A stretch of DNA of 38,509 nucleotides from NCBI GenBank assembly GCA_002238415.1, contig MPMI01000047.1, positions 1 through 38,509 of the forward strand, in the 5' to 3' direction. Positions 1 through 7,359 of the stretch are shown piece by piece. Below the pieces are notes generated by a model. That model did no database searches. It was not told where the DNA came from and saw only the letters and a list, made by a program, of their open reading frames with translations. The translations under genes were made by a program, and so were the position numbers. Position 1 is the stretch's first letter. The number at the start of each line of letters is the position of its first letter. The stretch is from Desulfurellaceae bacterium bin18 (GTDB lineage: Bacteria; Desulfobacterota; Binatia; Bin18).

Positions 1-127
1 GGACACGGACAATGGCTTTGGGCTGTTGTTCAACTGGAACCTGCTGGGGGACGGAGAACATACGGTAGTGGCGCGGGTGGATGGGGCAGAGTTGGGGCGG
101 GCGGTGGTGCAGGTGGTGACGCTGGGG
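1..127. repeat. Long direct repeat, copy 1 (partner at 583-709)
   Basis: Bases 1-127 are identical to 583-709; the first mismatch is G at 128 against A at 710. Both copies are in the same reading frame and encode the DTDNG...VVQVVTLG part of the module. The window begins inside a repeat unit, which is where an assembly graph would break. Confidence 0.95.
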
Positions 128-832
128 GCGGAGTGGGGGGAGGACGTAGCGGGTGCGTGTACGGTCCCCGACTTTCCGGGGGCGGGGGGGGCGGGGCGGC
201 GGGGGGGGGGGGGGGGGGGGGGGGGGCTGCGGGCGGAGTGGGTGGAGGACGTAGCGGGTGCGTGTACGGTCCCCGACTTTCCGGGGGCGGGGGAGACGGT
301 ACGGCTGGAGTGGCAGCAGAGTCGGCAGAACTTCGGGATTGCGGGTGAGCAGGTACCGGCCGGGGAGCACCGGGCGGGGACGCCGGGGGTGGGGTATCTG
401 GAGAATCCGGGACCCAACTCCTTTCAGAGTGGGGTGGGGGTGATTTCGGGCTGGGTGTGTGAGGCGGAGCGGGTAGACATGGTGATCGAGACGGCGGGCA
501 GGGAGCCGTGGGAGTTTGAGGCGGCGTATGGGACGGAGCGCTTGGACACCGCCGCCACGGCGACGGGGGAGGAGATTTGCGGGGACACGGACAATGGCTT
601 TGGGCTGTTGTTCAACTGGAACCTGCTGGGGGACGGAGAACATACGGTAGTGGCGCGGGTGGATGGGGCAGAGTTGGGGCGGGCGGTGGTGCAGGTGGTG
701 ACGCTGGGGACGGAGTGGGTGGAGGACGCCGTGGGCGTGTGTGTGGCAGCGGACTTTCCGAGGGTGGGGCAGCAGGTGACGCTGGAGTGGCAGGAGAGTC
801 AGCAGAACTTTGTGATGACGGGGGTGGAGTGA
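2..832 (+). CDS. 3' part of a repeat-module protein (unknown function)
   Basis: The reading frame is open from base 2 to the stop at 830-832, so the start lies outside the window. The protein is built from repeated modules. Each carries a GWVCEAERV-type segment, a YGTER...D segment, a CGDTDNGFGLLFNWNLLGDG segment, a VVARVDG segment and a tail ending in LEWQ.S.QNF. One full module and two tails are visible. I cannot name a domain family; conserved Trp, Cys and DTDNG positions suggest a beta-rich, possibly surface-exposed module, which is inference. The Gly/Arg-rich stretch around bases 181-233 is low complexity made by a poly-G tract and is probably not native. A decayed copy of the same module lies at 33520-34051. 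Confidence 0.75.
   Translation, partial: DTDNGFGLLFNWNLLGDGEHTVVARVDGAELGRAVVQVVTLGAEWGEDVAGACTVPDFPGAGGAGRRGGGGGGGGLRAEWVEDVAGACTVPDFPGAGETVRLEWQQSRQNFGIAGEQVPAGEHRAGTPGVGYLENPGPNSFQSGVGVISGWVCEAERVDMVIETAGREPWEFEAAYGTERLDTAATATGEEICGDTDNGFGLLFNWNLLGDGEHTVVARVDGAELGRAVVQVVTLGTEWVEDAVGVCVAADFPRVGQQVTLEWQESQQNFVMTGVE
129..294. repeat. In-frame duplication flanking a 26-G homopolymer
   Basis: About 61 bases starting at 129 recur starting at 234 with one substitution near the start (G/T). The offset is 105 bases, which keeps frame. Between the copies lies a G-rich stretch with an uninterrupted run of 26 G at 201-226. The duplicated part encodes the EW.EDVAGACTVPDFPGAG tail. The homopolymer may be a real slippage tract or a sequencing or assembly artefact joining two repeat copies. 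Confidence 0.85.
583..709. repeat. Long direct repeat, copy 2 (partner at 1-127)
   Basis: Exact 127-base copy of the left end of the window, in the same frame and offset by 582 bases (194 codons). It represents a tandem module duplication in the same protein. Identity at nucleotide level implies a recent duplication or gene conversion. Confidence 0.95.
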
Positions 833-880
833 GGAAACCCACCCCGGCCCCTCCTTCGCCTGCGCTCCGCCGGACCGGGC

Positions 881-1026
881 ATCCTGAGCCCTTCGACTTC
901 GCTGACGCTACGCTCAGGGTGAGCGGAAGGGTAACGTTCGTGCTGAGCGTCGCCCCGGAGGGGCAAAGTCGAAGCACGGGCCACCCCTTCGACAGGCTCA
1001 GGACAGGCCCTCCAAGGAGGGGATGA
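881..1026. repeat. REP-like palindromic intergenic repeats
   Basis: The 833-1145 gap has no convincing gene and is dominated by palindromes built on CCCTTCGAC / GTCGAAG and CCTGAGC / GCTCAGG. CCTGAGC at 883-889 pairs with GCTCAGG at 912-918. GTCGAAG at 968-974 pairs with CTTCGAC at 987-993. GCCCC at 952-956 pairs with GGGGC at 960-964. The core resembles the dispersed TTCGAC-type REP units of many environmental genomes. An open frame on the minus strand through it is repeat translation, not a gene. Confidence 0.7.
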
Positions 1027-1145
1027 TTAAGGCGGGGGTGGTGGTGCATTCCGGGAAGCAGCGCGCGCCAGATGGAGAGGGGGGGCCGGTCCTATGGCTC
1101 ATCTTTTTCCTTGCCCCTGCGTTCCGCATGGGATAGGCAGCGGAT

Positions 1146-1700
1146 ATGCGGACTCGCTACGGCATGGTTCATGGTCGCTTTCAGCCCTTTCATACCGGCC
1201 ATCTGCACTACACCCTGGAGGCACTCAGGCGCAGTGAGCATCTGATTATCGGCATCACTAATCCTGACCCGTCCGAAACGCAGAGAGAAGTTACGGATAT
1301 GCAGCGGCATACACCGGAGGCCAATCCCTTTACTTTTTTTGAGCGACAATGGATGATTCGGGCCGCACTGATCGAGGTGGCGGTTGAGCTGAGTCGGGTC
1401 TCCATCGTGCCCTTTCCGATTCACGCGCCCGAGCGCTGGTCGTATTATTGTCCCAAGGAAACCGTACAGTTTATCCGTGTATTCTCGGAGTGGGGCAGGA
1501 AGAAAGTCTCGCGGTTCCAAGCGGCAGGTTGGCAGGTCGATGTCCTTGACCCCGGCGCGACCAAGCAAGAAAGCGGCAGTACGGTCCGCCGCTGCTTAGT
1601 CCAAGGACAAGGCTGGGAACAACTCGTGCCGCGCGGCGTGGACGCCGTCCTGAAGCAGATTGGGGCCCCCAAGCGACTGGCTCGATACGCCCCCTCGTAA
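1146..1700 (+). CDS. nadM: Nicotinamide-nucleotide adenylyltransferase, archaeal NadM type
   Basis: A 184-aa nucleotidyltransferase predicted to join NMN and ATP into NAD+ in the cytoplasm. The N-terminal GRFQPFHTGHL carries the HxGH signature (H16, H19). GSTVRR near residues 143-148 matches the C-terminal ISxTxxR-type ATP-binding motif. Length fits stand-alone archaeal NadM (about 170-185 aa) and lacks the Nudix domain fused to NadM in some bacteria. The stop lies 9 bases before the phosphoglycerate mutase gene, so the two are probably co-transcribed. Bacteria usually use NadD for this step, so transfer from archaea or a salvage role is possible. Another cytidylyltransferase-like substrate cannot be excluded. 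Confidence 0.82.
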   Translation: MRTRYGMVHGRFQPFHTGHLHYTLEALRRSEHLIIGITNPDPSETQREVTDMQRHTPEANPFTFFERQWMIRAALIEVAVELSRVSIVPFPIHAPERWSYYCPKETVQFIRVFSEWGRKKVSRFQAAGWQVDVLDPGATKQESGSTVRRCLVQGQGWEQLVPRGVDAVLKQIGAPKRLARYAPS

Positions 1701-1709
1701 GCGCTGCAC

Positions 1710-3044
1710 ATGCCCTCCTTGCCCATCCTTTTCATTGTTCTTGACGGGCTGGCCGACCGGCCCCAGCGTATCCTGAATGGAAAAACCCCGCTTGAGGCGG
1801 CCCATACCCCCCACCTGGATCAACTGGCCGCCCTCGGCACGACCGGTTTGCTCACGCCGCTCGCACCTGGTGTTCCCCTGGAGAGCGAGACGGCGCACTT
1901 CATTCTGTTTGGCTATGGGTTGGAGCAATTCCCTGGCCGAGCCGCATTTGAGTCCATCGGGCGGGGCTTCGAGGTACAGCCCGAGTCTGTTGTGCTGCTG
2001 GCAAGTTTTGCTGAGACAACGGTGATTGACGGCAAGGTGCGTCGAGATGCCCTCTTGTGGGAAAAACGGCAAGCCCAGGACGAGGAGGAGTGCGCCCGGC
2101 TGTGTGTAGCCATCGCCGCGTACGAAACCCACGGGCTGCAATTTGCCTTGACCTCCTGCGGGCGCTGTGAAGCCATACTGACGTTGCGCGGCCATCCGAG
2201 CCGAGACATTACCGATGTCGATCCATTCTATAACGATGCCTATGTTGCGCGCGCTCAACCTCTGGCGGAATCTTCACATCCGCGGCAGGCCGCACGTACT
2301 GCCGACGCGCTCAACGCCTATCTTAGCTGGGTACATTACCAACTCAGCCAGCATCCGCTGAACCGGGAACGCCAGGCGCGCGGTTGCGCCAGCATCAATT
2401 TTGTCCTCACCAAGTGGGCCGCGGTACGGCCCGATATCGCGCCGTTTCAGGAGCAAAACGGTCTGTGCGCAGCCAGCATTGAGAATTATCCATTGTATAT
2501 TGGGATTGCCCGCGTGTGTGGTATGACGCCGGTCTCCACCCCACGGGAGACTGATACGACTGCGGACTTCAGACAGAAACTACGAAGCGCGGAGTCCCTC
2601 TTTGCTCAGGGATATGAATTCGTGCATGTCCATTCCAAGGCCCCGGACGTGGCGGCCCATCACAAAGACCCGCTGGGCAAAATGCAGGCCCTTGAGGCGC
2701 TCGATGCTGCGCTCGGTCCGGTTGTCGAGCGAGTCACCAATCAAGCTGACCTGCTGGTTGTGGTAACCGGCGATCACGCCACGCCGAGCAGTGGGCCGCT
2801 CATCCATTCGGGCGAAGCCGTACCCATACTGCTTGCTGGCGGTCCCAACGTCTTGTCCGACCCGGTGACCACGTTTCATGAACGGGCGGTGATCCACGGC
2901 GGGCTCGGCCACATTCGCGGGGCGGATGTCATGCCGCTGCTGCTCAATGCGACCGATCGCGTCCGCTTGCACGGCGTGCGGCACCAGGCCGAAGCCCGGC
3001 CGTATTGGCAGGGACGGCCCGAACCGTTTAGGCTGAACGGGTGA
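1710..3044 (+). CDS. apgM: Cofactor-independent phosphoglycerate mutase, archaeal ApgM type
   Basis: A 444-aa alkaline-phosphatase-superfamily enzyme predicted to interconvert 3- and 2-phosphoglycerate in glycolysis. N-terminal ILFIVLDGLADRP gives a metal-binding Asp (D12). ESETAHF holds the candidate nucleophile Ser (S59). The C-terminal half has HVHSKAPDVAAHHKD and VVTGDHATPS metal-ligand motifs. The FGYG...GR..FES.GRG segment is typical of ApgM rather than GpmI. Length agrees with ApgM (about 400-440 aa). It directly follows the nadM-like gene, so two archaeal-type families sit in tandem. Related members act on phosphonates or other phosphoesters, so the exact substrate is inferred from family. 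Confidence 0.85.
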   Translation: MPSLPILFIVLDGLADRPQRILNGKTPLEAAHTPHLDQLAALGTTGLLTPLAPGVPLESETAHFILFGYGLEQFPGRAAFESIGRGFEVQPESVVLLASFAETTVIDGKVRRDALLWEKRQAQDEEECARLCVAIAAYETHGLQFALTSCGRCEAILTLRGHPSRDITDVDPFYNDAYVARAQPLAESSHPRQAARTADALNAYLSWVHYQLSQHPLNRERQARGCASINFVLTKWAAVRPDIAPFQEQNGLCAASIENYPLYIGIARVCGMTPVSTPRETDTTADFRQKLRSAESLFAQGYEFVHVHSKAPDVAAHHKDPLGKMQALEALDAALGPVVERVTNQADLLVVVTGDHATPSSGPLIHSGEAVPILLAGGPNVLSDPVTTFHERAVIHGGLGHIRGADVMPLLLNATDRVRLHGVRHQAEARPYWQGRPEPFRLNG

Positions 3045-3124
3045 TCGCGCGCCTCAACCCACAAAATCGGACATGATTTCCTGAACAAACCAACTCAGTG
3101 CCTTGCGGGTCGCGCACTTGCTAT

Positions 3125-3154
3125 CGGTCTATCCCCGCGTGTGCGGGAGAACCG
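3125..3154. repeat. Orphan CRISPR-like repeat 1 (type I-E-like)
   Basis: The unit starts CGGTCTATCCCCGCGTGTGCG and ends GGAGAACCG. It closely matches the type I-E repeat consensus (CGGTTTATCCCCGC...GCGGGGAAC). The stem CCCGC/GCGGG closes a GTGT loop, and outer ATCGGT/ACCGAT bases can also pair. The related unit at 3542 lies about 415 bases away. No regular 61-base spacing and no cas genes are visible. Confidence 0.6.
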
Positions 3155-3182
3155 ATCTCGCGTTGGCAATATTACAGACCCA

Positions 3183-3302
3183 TTATTTCACCAGCAGGTA
3201 AAGGCCGTATACACCGCCGGCTAGGGCAAAAGGCGCAAGGGGTGAAGGGGTAAAGCCGAGAGTGACGGCAACGCCAATAAGTACGATTGCGAGAAGCTTC
3301 AT
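3183..3302 (-). CDS. Small hydrophobic membrane peptide (39 aa)
   Basis: The ATG at 3302 has AAGGAG 8 bases upstream and the frame ends with TAA at 3183-3185. The peptide starts MKLLAIVLIGVAVTLGF, has a Pro/Ser turn, then a second hydrophobic stretch (ALAGGVYGLYLLV) and ends in Lys, so one or two membrane passes are likely. Its ribosome-binding site overlaps the stop codon region of the upstream coiled-coil fragment, suggesting translational coupling. No family is recognised. Small membrane toxin, holin-like or regulatory peptide are possibilities only. Confidence 0.5.
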   Translation of the reverse strand: MKLLAIVLIGVAVTLGFTPSPLAPFALAGGVYGLYLLVK

Positions 3303-3305
3303 GCG

Positions 3306-3524
3306 CTAGCTCCTTACAAAGATGAAATACCTCACGGCAACCGCGCCTAGGAGGAAAAGAAGATTCTTGTTCAGCTCCGATACTTTGCTCTCGGTTGCCT
3401 GCCGCGATGCAGCCCCTACACGCTCAACCGCATCAATCAAAACCTGGGTGCCCGCTAAGTCTTGCTGGTTGCGCCGTTGGTCGAGGCGCTCTTGGGCGAG
3501 CAGGATTTGACTCGTATATTCTAG
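3306..3524 (-). pseudogene. 5'-truncated gene: coiled coil plus C-terminal membrane anchor
   Basis: About 72 coherent codons read on the minus strand: a Gln/Glu/Arg-rich amphipathic stretch (LLAQERLDQRRNQQDL, then AVERVGAASRQATESKVSEL), followed by LNKNLLFLLGAVAVRYFIF, a probable membrane segment, and a stop at 3306-3308. No plausible start codon precedes the coiled-coil part. The open frame continues upstream through the CRISPR-like repeat at 3542-3570 into unrelated sequence. It is therefore read as a gene that lost its 5' end at or near that repeat. It is followed at once by the 39-aa membrane peptide gene. Confidence 0.45.
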
Positions 3525-3541
3525 GTTAGTCGCTTGGCCAA

Positions 3542-3570
3542 GTCTATCCTCGCGTGTGCGAGGGAACCGG
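3542..3570. repeat. Orphan CRISPR-like repeat 2 (type I-E-like)
   Basis: The unit GTCTATCCTCGCGTGTGCGA continues GGGAACCGG. Relative to repeat 1 the stem changes C to T on the left arm and gains the matching A on the right arm (CCTCGC/GCGAGG), so the hairpin is preserved by covariation. It sits 18 bases upstream of the truncated 5' edge of the minus-strand gene fragment 3306-3524. Confidence 0.6.
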
Positions 3571-3633
3571 CTTGTACAACGGCTGTATTTGGTATTGCGA
3601 TTCTGACTAGAGAGGTCTTTTAAGAGAGATTCA

Positions 3634-3783
3634 TTGAACTTTTCTCCTACCGACGAGCCGGGAAGGACTCTGCAACCAGACTATACGGGAATCATCACGG
3701 TCGAGCCGGGCAAGCGCGGTGGGAAACCCTGCATTCGTGGTCTGCGCATCACGGTCTATTATGCTGCGGGTGGCATGTCTTAG
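3634..3783 (+). pseudogene. DUF433 antitoxin N-terminal remnant
   Basis: The plus-strand frame reads ...YTGIITVEPGKRGGKPCIRG then LRITVYYAAGGMS and stop. The RGGKPCIRG.RITVY block is the hallmark N-terminal half of DUF433 (antitoxin partners of PIN-like toxins). The canonical protein continues for 30-40 residues with DVL.YLA.G and an LT..QVYAALAYY helix, which is missing here. The only start is a TTG at 3634. The 3' end overlaps the end of the GST gene by 4 bases, so the rest of the gene and any toxin partner have been lost. Confidence 0.6.
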
Positions 3784-4475
3784 CGTTTTTCGTACTGACC
3801 GGTGCCGAACAGCAGATTCTTGGCCTGCTGGTCCATCTGCTGGGGGGAGCGGCTTTCTTCCTGGAGCACGGCAAGCCCTGGCTGGACCGCCGGCCGCGCG
3901 CTGAGAGTGTCGTACCAGCGCTTGAGGTGCGGATAGTCCTCCAGCTTCTGACCCTGATTTTCGTAGTAACGCAGCCAGGGATAAGTTGCCATGTCGGCAA
4001 TCGAATAGTCTCCGGCCAAATATTCGACCTCGGCCAACCGGGTGTCGACTACGCGGTACAACCGGGTAGCTTCGTTCGTATACCGATGAAAAGCGTAGTC
4101 GATCTTTTCCGGTGCATACAACCGAAAGTGATGCGCCTGTCCCAGCATGGGGCCGACCCCGCCCATCTGAAACATCAGCCATTGGATAACCGTATAACGC
4201 TCGGCCATGCCCGAGGGCATGAATTGGCCTGTTTTTTCCGCCAGATAGAGCAGCATGGCGCCGGATTCAAACACGGCATACGGCTTGCCGTCCGGCCCGT
4301 CGCGGTCCACCATGGCCGGCATTTTATTGTTCGGGCTGATCTTCAGGAACTCGGGATCGAACTGATCCCCGGTCAGGATGTTCACCGGAATGACGGTGTA
4401 CTCCAGACCCGTCTCTTCCAGGAAAATGTGGACCTTATGTCCATTCGGCGTTGGCCAGGTATACAGATCGATCAT
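3780..4475 (-). CDS. Glutathione S-transferase, YfcG/YghU (Nu-class) type
   Basis: A 231-aa cytosolic GST. The thioredoxin-fold N-terminus has MIDLYTWPTPNGHKVHIFLE with the T-P-N-G segment (residues 9-12) used for glutathione disulfide binding in YfcG-type enzymes. SPNNKMPAMVD carries the cis-Pro, and FESGA.LLYLAEKTG is the Glu/Ser glutathione-binding block. The all-alpha C-terminal domain includes MGGVGPMLGQAHHF and the YSIADMATYPW N-capping motif. Known relatives are disulfide-bond reductases, often linked to oxidative stress. The start at 4475 follows GGGAGG at suitable spacing. It is divergent from the luciferase-like gene. Confidence 0.9.
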   Translation of the reverse strand: MIDLYTWPTPNGHKVHIFLEETGLEYTVIPVNILTGDQFDPEFLKISPNNKMPAMVDRDGPDGKPYAVFESGAMLLYLAEKTGQFMPSGMAERYTVIQWLMFQMGGVGPMLGQAHHFRLYAPEKIDYAFHRYTNEATRLYRVVDTRLAEVEYLAGDYSIADMATYPWLRYYENQGQKLEDYPHLKRWYDTLSARPAVQPGLAVLQEESRSPQQMDQQAKNLLFGTGQYEKR

Positions 4476-4629
4476 GCTGCATGTTCCTCCCTTTGGATTC
4501 TACTATCGCGTAGCCTAGCCAAGACCACCTGCTGTGTCGATCTCGGCGCTTCCGCGTGAGCGTCCCGGCCTTGTCAGAACCGGTCCATGTGTGAAAATAC
4601 AGAACAGTTGTCACAAAAAGGATAGCTGC

Positions 4630-5721
4630 ATGTCACGACCCTTGCGCTTCGGGACCTATGTTGAATTTCAATGCCCGCCCGGCAAAGACCATGCCCAGTT
4701 GATCGAAGATGTGATGGCCCTCGGTATTCATGCCGACCAGAACGGCTTTTCCGTTTTCACCACGCTCGAACACCCTTTCTTTGAACAGTTCGCTATTAAT
4801 CCCAATCCGTTAGCCCTGTATTGCACCCTGGCCGAGCGGACCACCCAGATTCGCTTCCGCACGCTGTGCCATACGCTGCCGCTGCATAATCCCATGATTC
4901 TGGCCGGCGAAATCGCGGAGGCGGATATTCTGACCAAGGGCCGGATCGAGTGCGGAGTAGGGCGGGGACACGCCTGGCTGAATGAACCGGCCAACATCGT
5001 GCTGGAAGAGAACCAGGAGCGTTATGTTGAGGCGCTCGATATTCTGATCAAAGCCTGGACCGAAGAGCGGTTCTCGTACGACGGCAAATACTACCAGGTC
5101 AAAGACCTGTCCGTGGTGCCCAAACCCTACCAGAAACCGCACCCCCAAATTTTCCAGGTCGGCACCAGCGCCAAGTGGTTCAGCATGGCGGCCCAAAGAG
5201 AGTGGGGCGTATGCATTGGGGGGCCGGCTCCAACTTCGGTGTTTCGGGAACCGGCCGCGCTGTACCACCAGGCCTGCCGGAAGGCGGGAAAACCCTCTTA
5301 CCTTGGCTGGGTCAAGGCCATCTATATTGCCGAGGACGACCAAACGGCTCTGCGCGAAGCCGAGCAGCCAGTCCGTAATTTTATTGATTTCAACGTATCG
5401 CCTATGGACTCGCTACCCAGAAACACCCCGGCAGAAAAACAGCGTCTGATCGACGCCGGCTATGCGTTTTACGCCGCGGATGATTTCCCGAACTTACGCA
5501 ATCTCTCGTATCAGGAACTCATTGACGCCGGCATCGTGTTCGTCGGGTCGCCGGACACCGTGGGCAAACAATTGCTCGCGCTGTGGAAAGAGTTTCGGTT
5601 CGACGAAATGATCGTGATCAGCCATTATGGCGGCATTGACAAAGACCGGGCGCTGAGAACTCAGGATTTATTCGCCAAAAAAGTCATGCCCATGATGCAG
5701 GCTGAGGTGCAAAATGCGTAA
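4630..5721 (+). CDS. LLM-class flavin-dependent monooxygenase (luciferase-like)
   Basis: A 363-aa bacterial-luciferase-superfamily TIM-barrel enzyme, expected to use reduced FMN (or F420) and O2 to oxidise an organic substrate. Visible family features are LRFGTYVEFQCPPG at the N-terminus, LEHPFFEQF, RTTQIRFRT...LPLHNPMILAGEIAEADILTKGRIECGVGRG, the FSYDGKYYQV strand and VFVGSPDTVGKQL near the C-terminus. ATG 4630 (MSRPLRF) is preferred, preceded by AAAGGA; the frame stays open upstream to 4534 without a good ribosome site. It heads a same-strand run and lies 47 bases before the Rieske gene. The substrate is not predictable. Confidence 0.88.
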   Translation: MSRPLRFGTYVEFQCPPGKDHAQLIEDVMALGIHADQNGFSVFTTLEHPFFEQFAINPNPLALYCTLAERTTQIRFRTLCHTLPLHNPMILAGEIAEADILTKGRIECGVGRGHAWLNEPANIVLEENQERYVEALDILIKAWTEERFSYDGKYYQVKDLSVVPKPYQKPHPQIFQVGTSAKWFSMAAQREWGVCIGGPAPTSVFREPAALYHQACRKAGKPSYLGWVKAIYIAEDDQTALREAEQPVRNFIDFNVSPMDSLPRNTPAEKQRLIDAGYAFYAADDFPNLRNLSYQELIDAGIVFVGSPDTVGKQLLALWKEFRFDEMIVISHYGGIDKDRALRTQDLFAKKVMPMMQAEVQNA

Positions 5722-5768
5722 CCCGGGGTGGGTTCCTTTCCGCATCACACGCCAGATAGGGGAGAGAT

Positions 5769-6992
5769 ATGACAACCGCTATCTTTGATGTCAACAAGCG
5801 TTGGTCGGAAGAGTATCCCGAGTTGGGAACCGAGCCCGTGCCAACCGAGCCCTGTATCTCGCCCACCTATTTTGAGCTGGAGCGCGAACGGGTATTCCGC
5901 AAAGTCTGGCTGTACGTGGGCCGTGAGGAAGAAATCCCCCATCCCGGTGATTATATGGTGCGCAATCTTAAAGCCTGCCGGACTTCGGTGATTTTTGTCC
6001 GCGGACAAGACGGCACCATCCGTGGCTTTCATAATATCTGCTCGCACCGCGGCAATAAGCTGGCCTGGGAAGAGCGGGGAAGCTGTCGGAACTTTTCGTG
6101 CAAATTCCACGGCTGGGTGTATGATACCGAAGGCCAGTTGGTCGGCGTGCCGGATGAAACGTTTTTTCACAATCTCGACAAAGCTGCCAACGGCCTGGTG
6201 CCGGTGGCGACCGAACTCTGGCAGGGTTTTCTGTTCGTCCATATGGACCCGCCGCCGGCGCAGTCGCTGGCGGACTATCTGGGCGAGTTGGGCCAGCGCA
6301 TGAGCAGCTTTCCGTATGCCGATCTGACCGCGCGCTACGCTTATCAAACGGAGATTCGATGTAACTGGAAAGTCGCCCTGGACGCCTTCTCCGAGGGCTA
6401 TCATGTGAATGTGATCCACGGTCAGTCCTACCCGGACACGTTTACGGGCAAGAACAACCCCATGTGTCATCTGCCCGAGGTACGCTTCTACGGCCCGCAT
6501 CGCTCCTGCATTGTGTACGGCAACCCCAACCACAATCCGAGCCCGGCCGCAGCGGTGGCCTATCGATTCGGCGAGACGGTGACCAAACGGGCCGCGGCCC
6601 AAGACCAGCTCCCGCCTGAGGTGAACCCCACCCGGAGTGCGGAATTCGGCTTTGATCTGGACGTGATCTTTCCCAACCTGATCCTGCACGTTTTGCCGGG
6701 TATGTGGTTCACGCATCAGTTCTGGCCGCTCGACGTGGACCGGACGCTGTGGGAGGGCCGCGCTTACTGGCCGCCGGCCACAACGCCGGGCGAACGGTTT
6801 GCCCAGGAGTTCAACAACACCGTGTTGCGAAACGCCTGGCTCGAAGACACGGGGACCATGGAAGCAACCCAGGAGGCGCTCTCCTCCGGGGTCAAAACCC
6901 ACTTCCATCTGCAAGAGCAGGAAATCCTGATCCGCCACAGCTACAAAATCCTCGAAGACTACGTCGGCTTTTACACCAACGGGAACACCTAG
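5769..6992 (+). CDS. Rieske non-heme iron oxygenase, alpha subunit
   Basis: A 407-aa ring-hydroxylating-type oxygenase component. The Rieske [2Fe-2S] ligands are C91-x-H93 and C111-x2-H114 (CSHRG... and CKFHGW). The catalytic domain has EGYHVNVIH, giving the two-His facial triad of the mononuclear iron site, with preceding DAFSEG. Length is typical (400-450 aa). GGGGAGAG precedes the ATG. No reductase, ferredoxin or classic beta subunit is adjacent, though the downstream SnoaL-like gene has the same general fold as ring-hydroxylase small subunits. The substrate is unknown; demethylation or hydroxylation of an aromatic or N-alkyl compound is possible. Confidence 0.9.
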   Translation: MTTAIFDVNKRWSEEYPELGTEPVPTEPCISPTYFELERERVFRKVWLYVGREEEIPHPGDYMVRNLKACRTSVIFVRGQDGTIRGFHNICSHRGNKLAWEERGSCRNFSCKFHGWVYDTEGQLVGVPDETFFHNLDKAANGLVPVATELWQGFLFVHMDPPPAQSLADYLGELGQRMSSFPYADLTARYAYQTEIRCNWKVALDAFSEGYHVNVIHGQSYPDTFTGKNNPMCHLPEVRFYGPHRSCIVYGNPNHNPSPAAAVAYRFGETVTKRAAAQDQLPPEVNPTRSAEFGFDLDVIFPNLILHVLPGMWFTHQFWPLDVDRTLWEGRAYWPPATTPGERFAQEFNNTVLRNAWLEDTGTMEATQEALSSGVKTHFHLQEQEILIRHSYKILEDYVGFYTNGNT

Positions 6993-7002
6993 AGAAGCGG
7001 CT

Positions 7003-7344
7003 ATGGCCACACGTTTACCCAAACCGTTTGCCGACCTCGAAGTGTTTGTGGCGGACTGGTCGCTGGCGACCCAGCGCGAACGGGAGCGGCAACGCTCTAC
7101 CAGTAGCGCTGGAGAACTCACCACCTTGTATCAGGTCCTGCTGCCTCGGCTCGACGCCATGTTGGAATACTTGAACCAATACGAACTGGACTCACTCCCC
7201 GCAGACGCCAAGCGGCTCTTTTATCTCAGCCTGTCGTTTGCCGAGATCGCCCCGTTTGTTGAATGCTATAAGGGCGAGCCGCGGGTGCCCGACAGCTTCG
7301 ACGAGTCCCGTTTTATTGCGGTCCACGCCGACCGCTTACCCTGA
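7003..7344 (+). CDS. Hypothetical protein (113 aa), oxygenase-cluster partner
   Basis: Starts 11 bases after the Rieske stop, with a GAAGCGG upstream of ATG. The protein is mostly helical by composition: FADLEVFVADWSLAT, then a charged RERERQR segment, LYQVLLPRLDAMLEYLNQYEL and LPADAKRLFYLSLSFAEIAPFVE. There is no signal peptide and no cysteine pair or metal motif. I do not recognise a family. The tight position between the Rieske and SnoaL-like genes suggests an accessory or stabilising role in the same pathway, which is inference. Confidence 0.75.
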   Translation: MATRLPKPFADLEVFVADWSLATQRERERQRSTSSAGELTTLYQVLLPRLDAMLEYLNQYELDSLPADAKRLFYLSLSFAEIAPFVECYKGEPRVPDSFDESRFIAVHADRLP

Positions 7345-7359
7345 AGATGGAGAAGACCC

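Noticed and set aside
612..1049. Minus-strand open frame through the module gene and REP region.
   Set aside because: Translation is Pro/Ser-rich from the GC-skewed repeats; the plus-strand frame carries the conserved modules.
3125..3570. A functional CRISPR array.
   Set aside because: Only two units, no regular spacers, and gene-like sequence between them; no cas genes in the window.
3631..4182. Minus-strand open frame of 183 codons overlapping the GST.
   Set aside because: Same strand but different frame of the GST gene; Arg/Pro-rich translation without family features.
5745..7124. Minus-strand open frame of 459 codons.
   Set aside because: Antisense to the Rieske oxygenase gene with intact metal-binding motifs; low-complexity translation.
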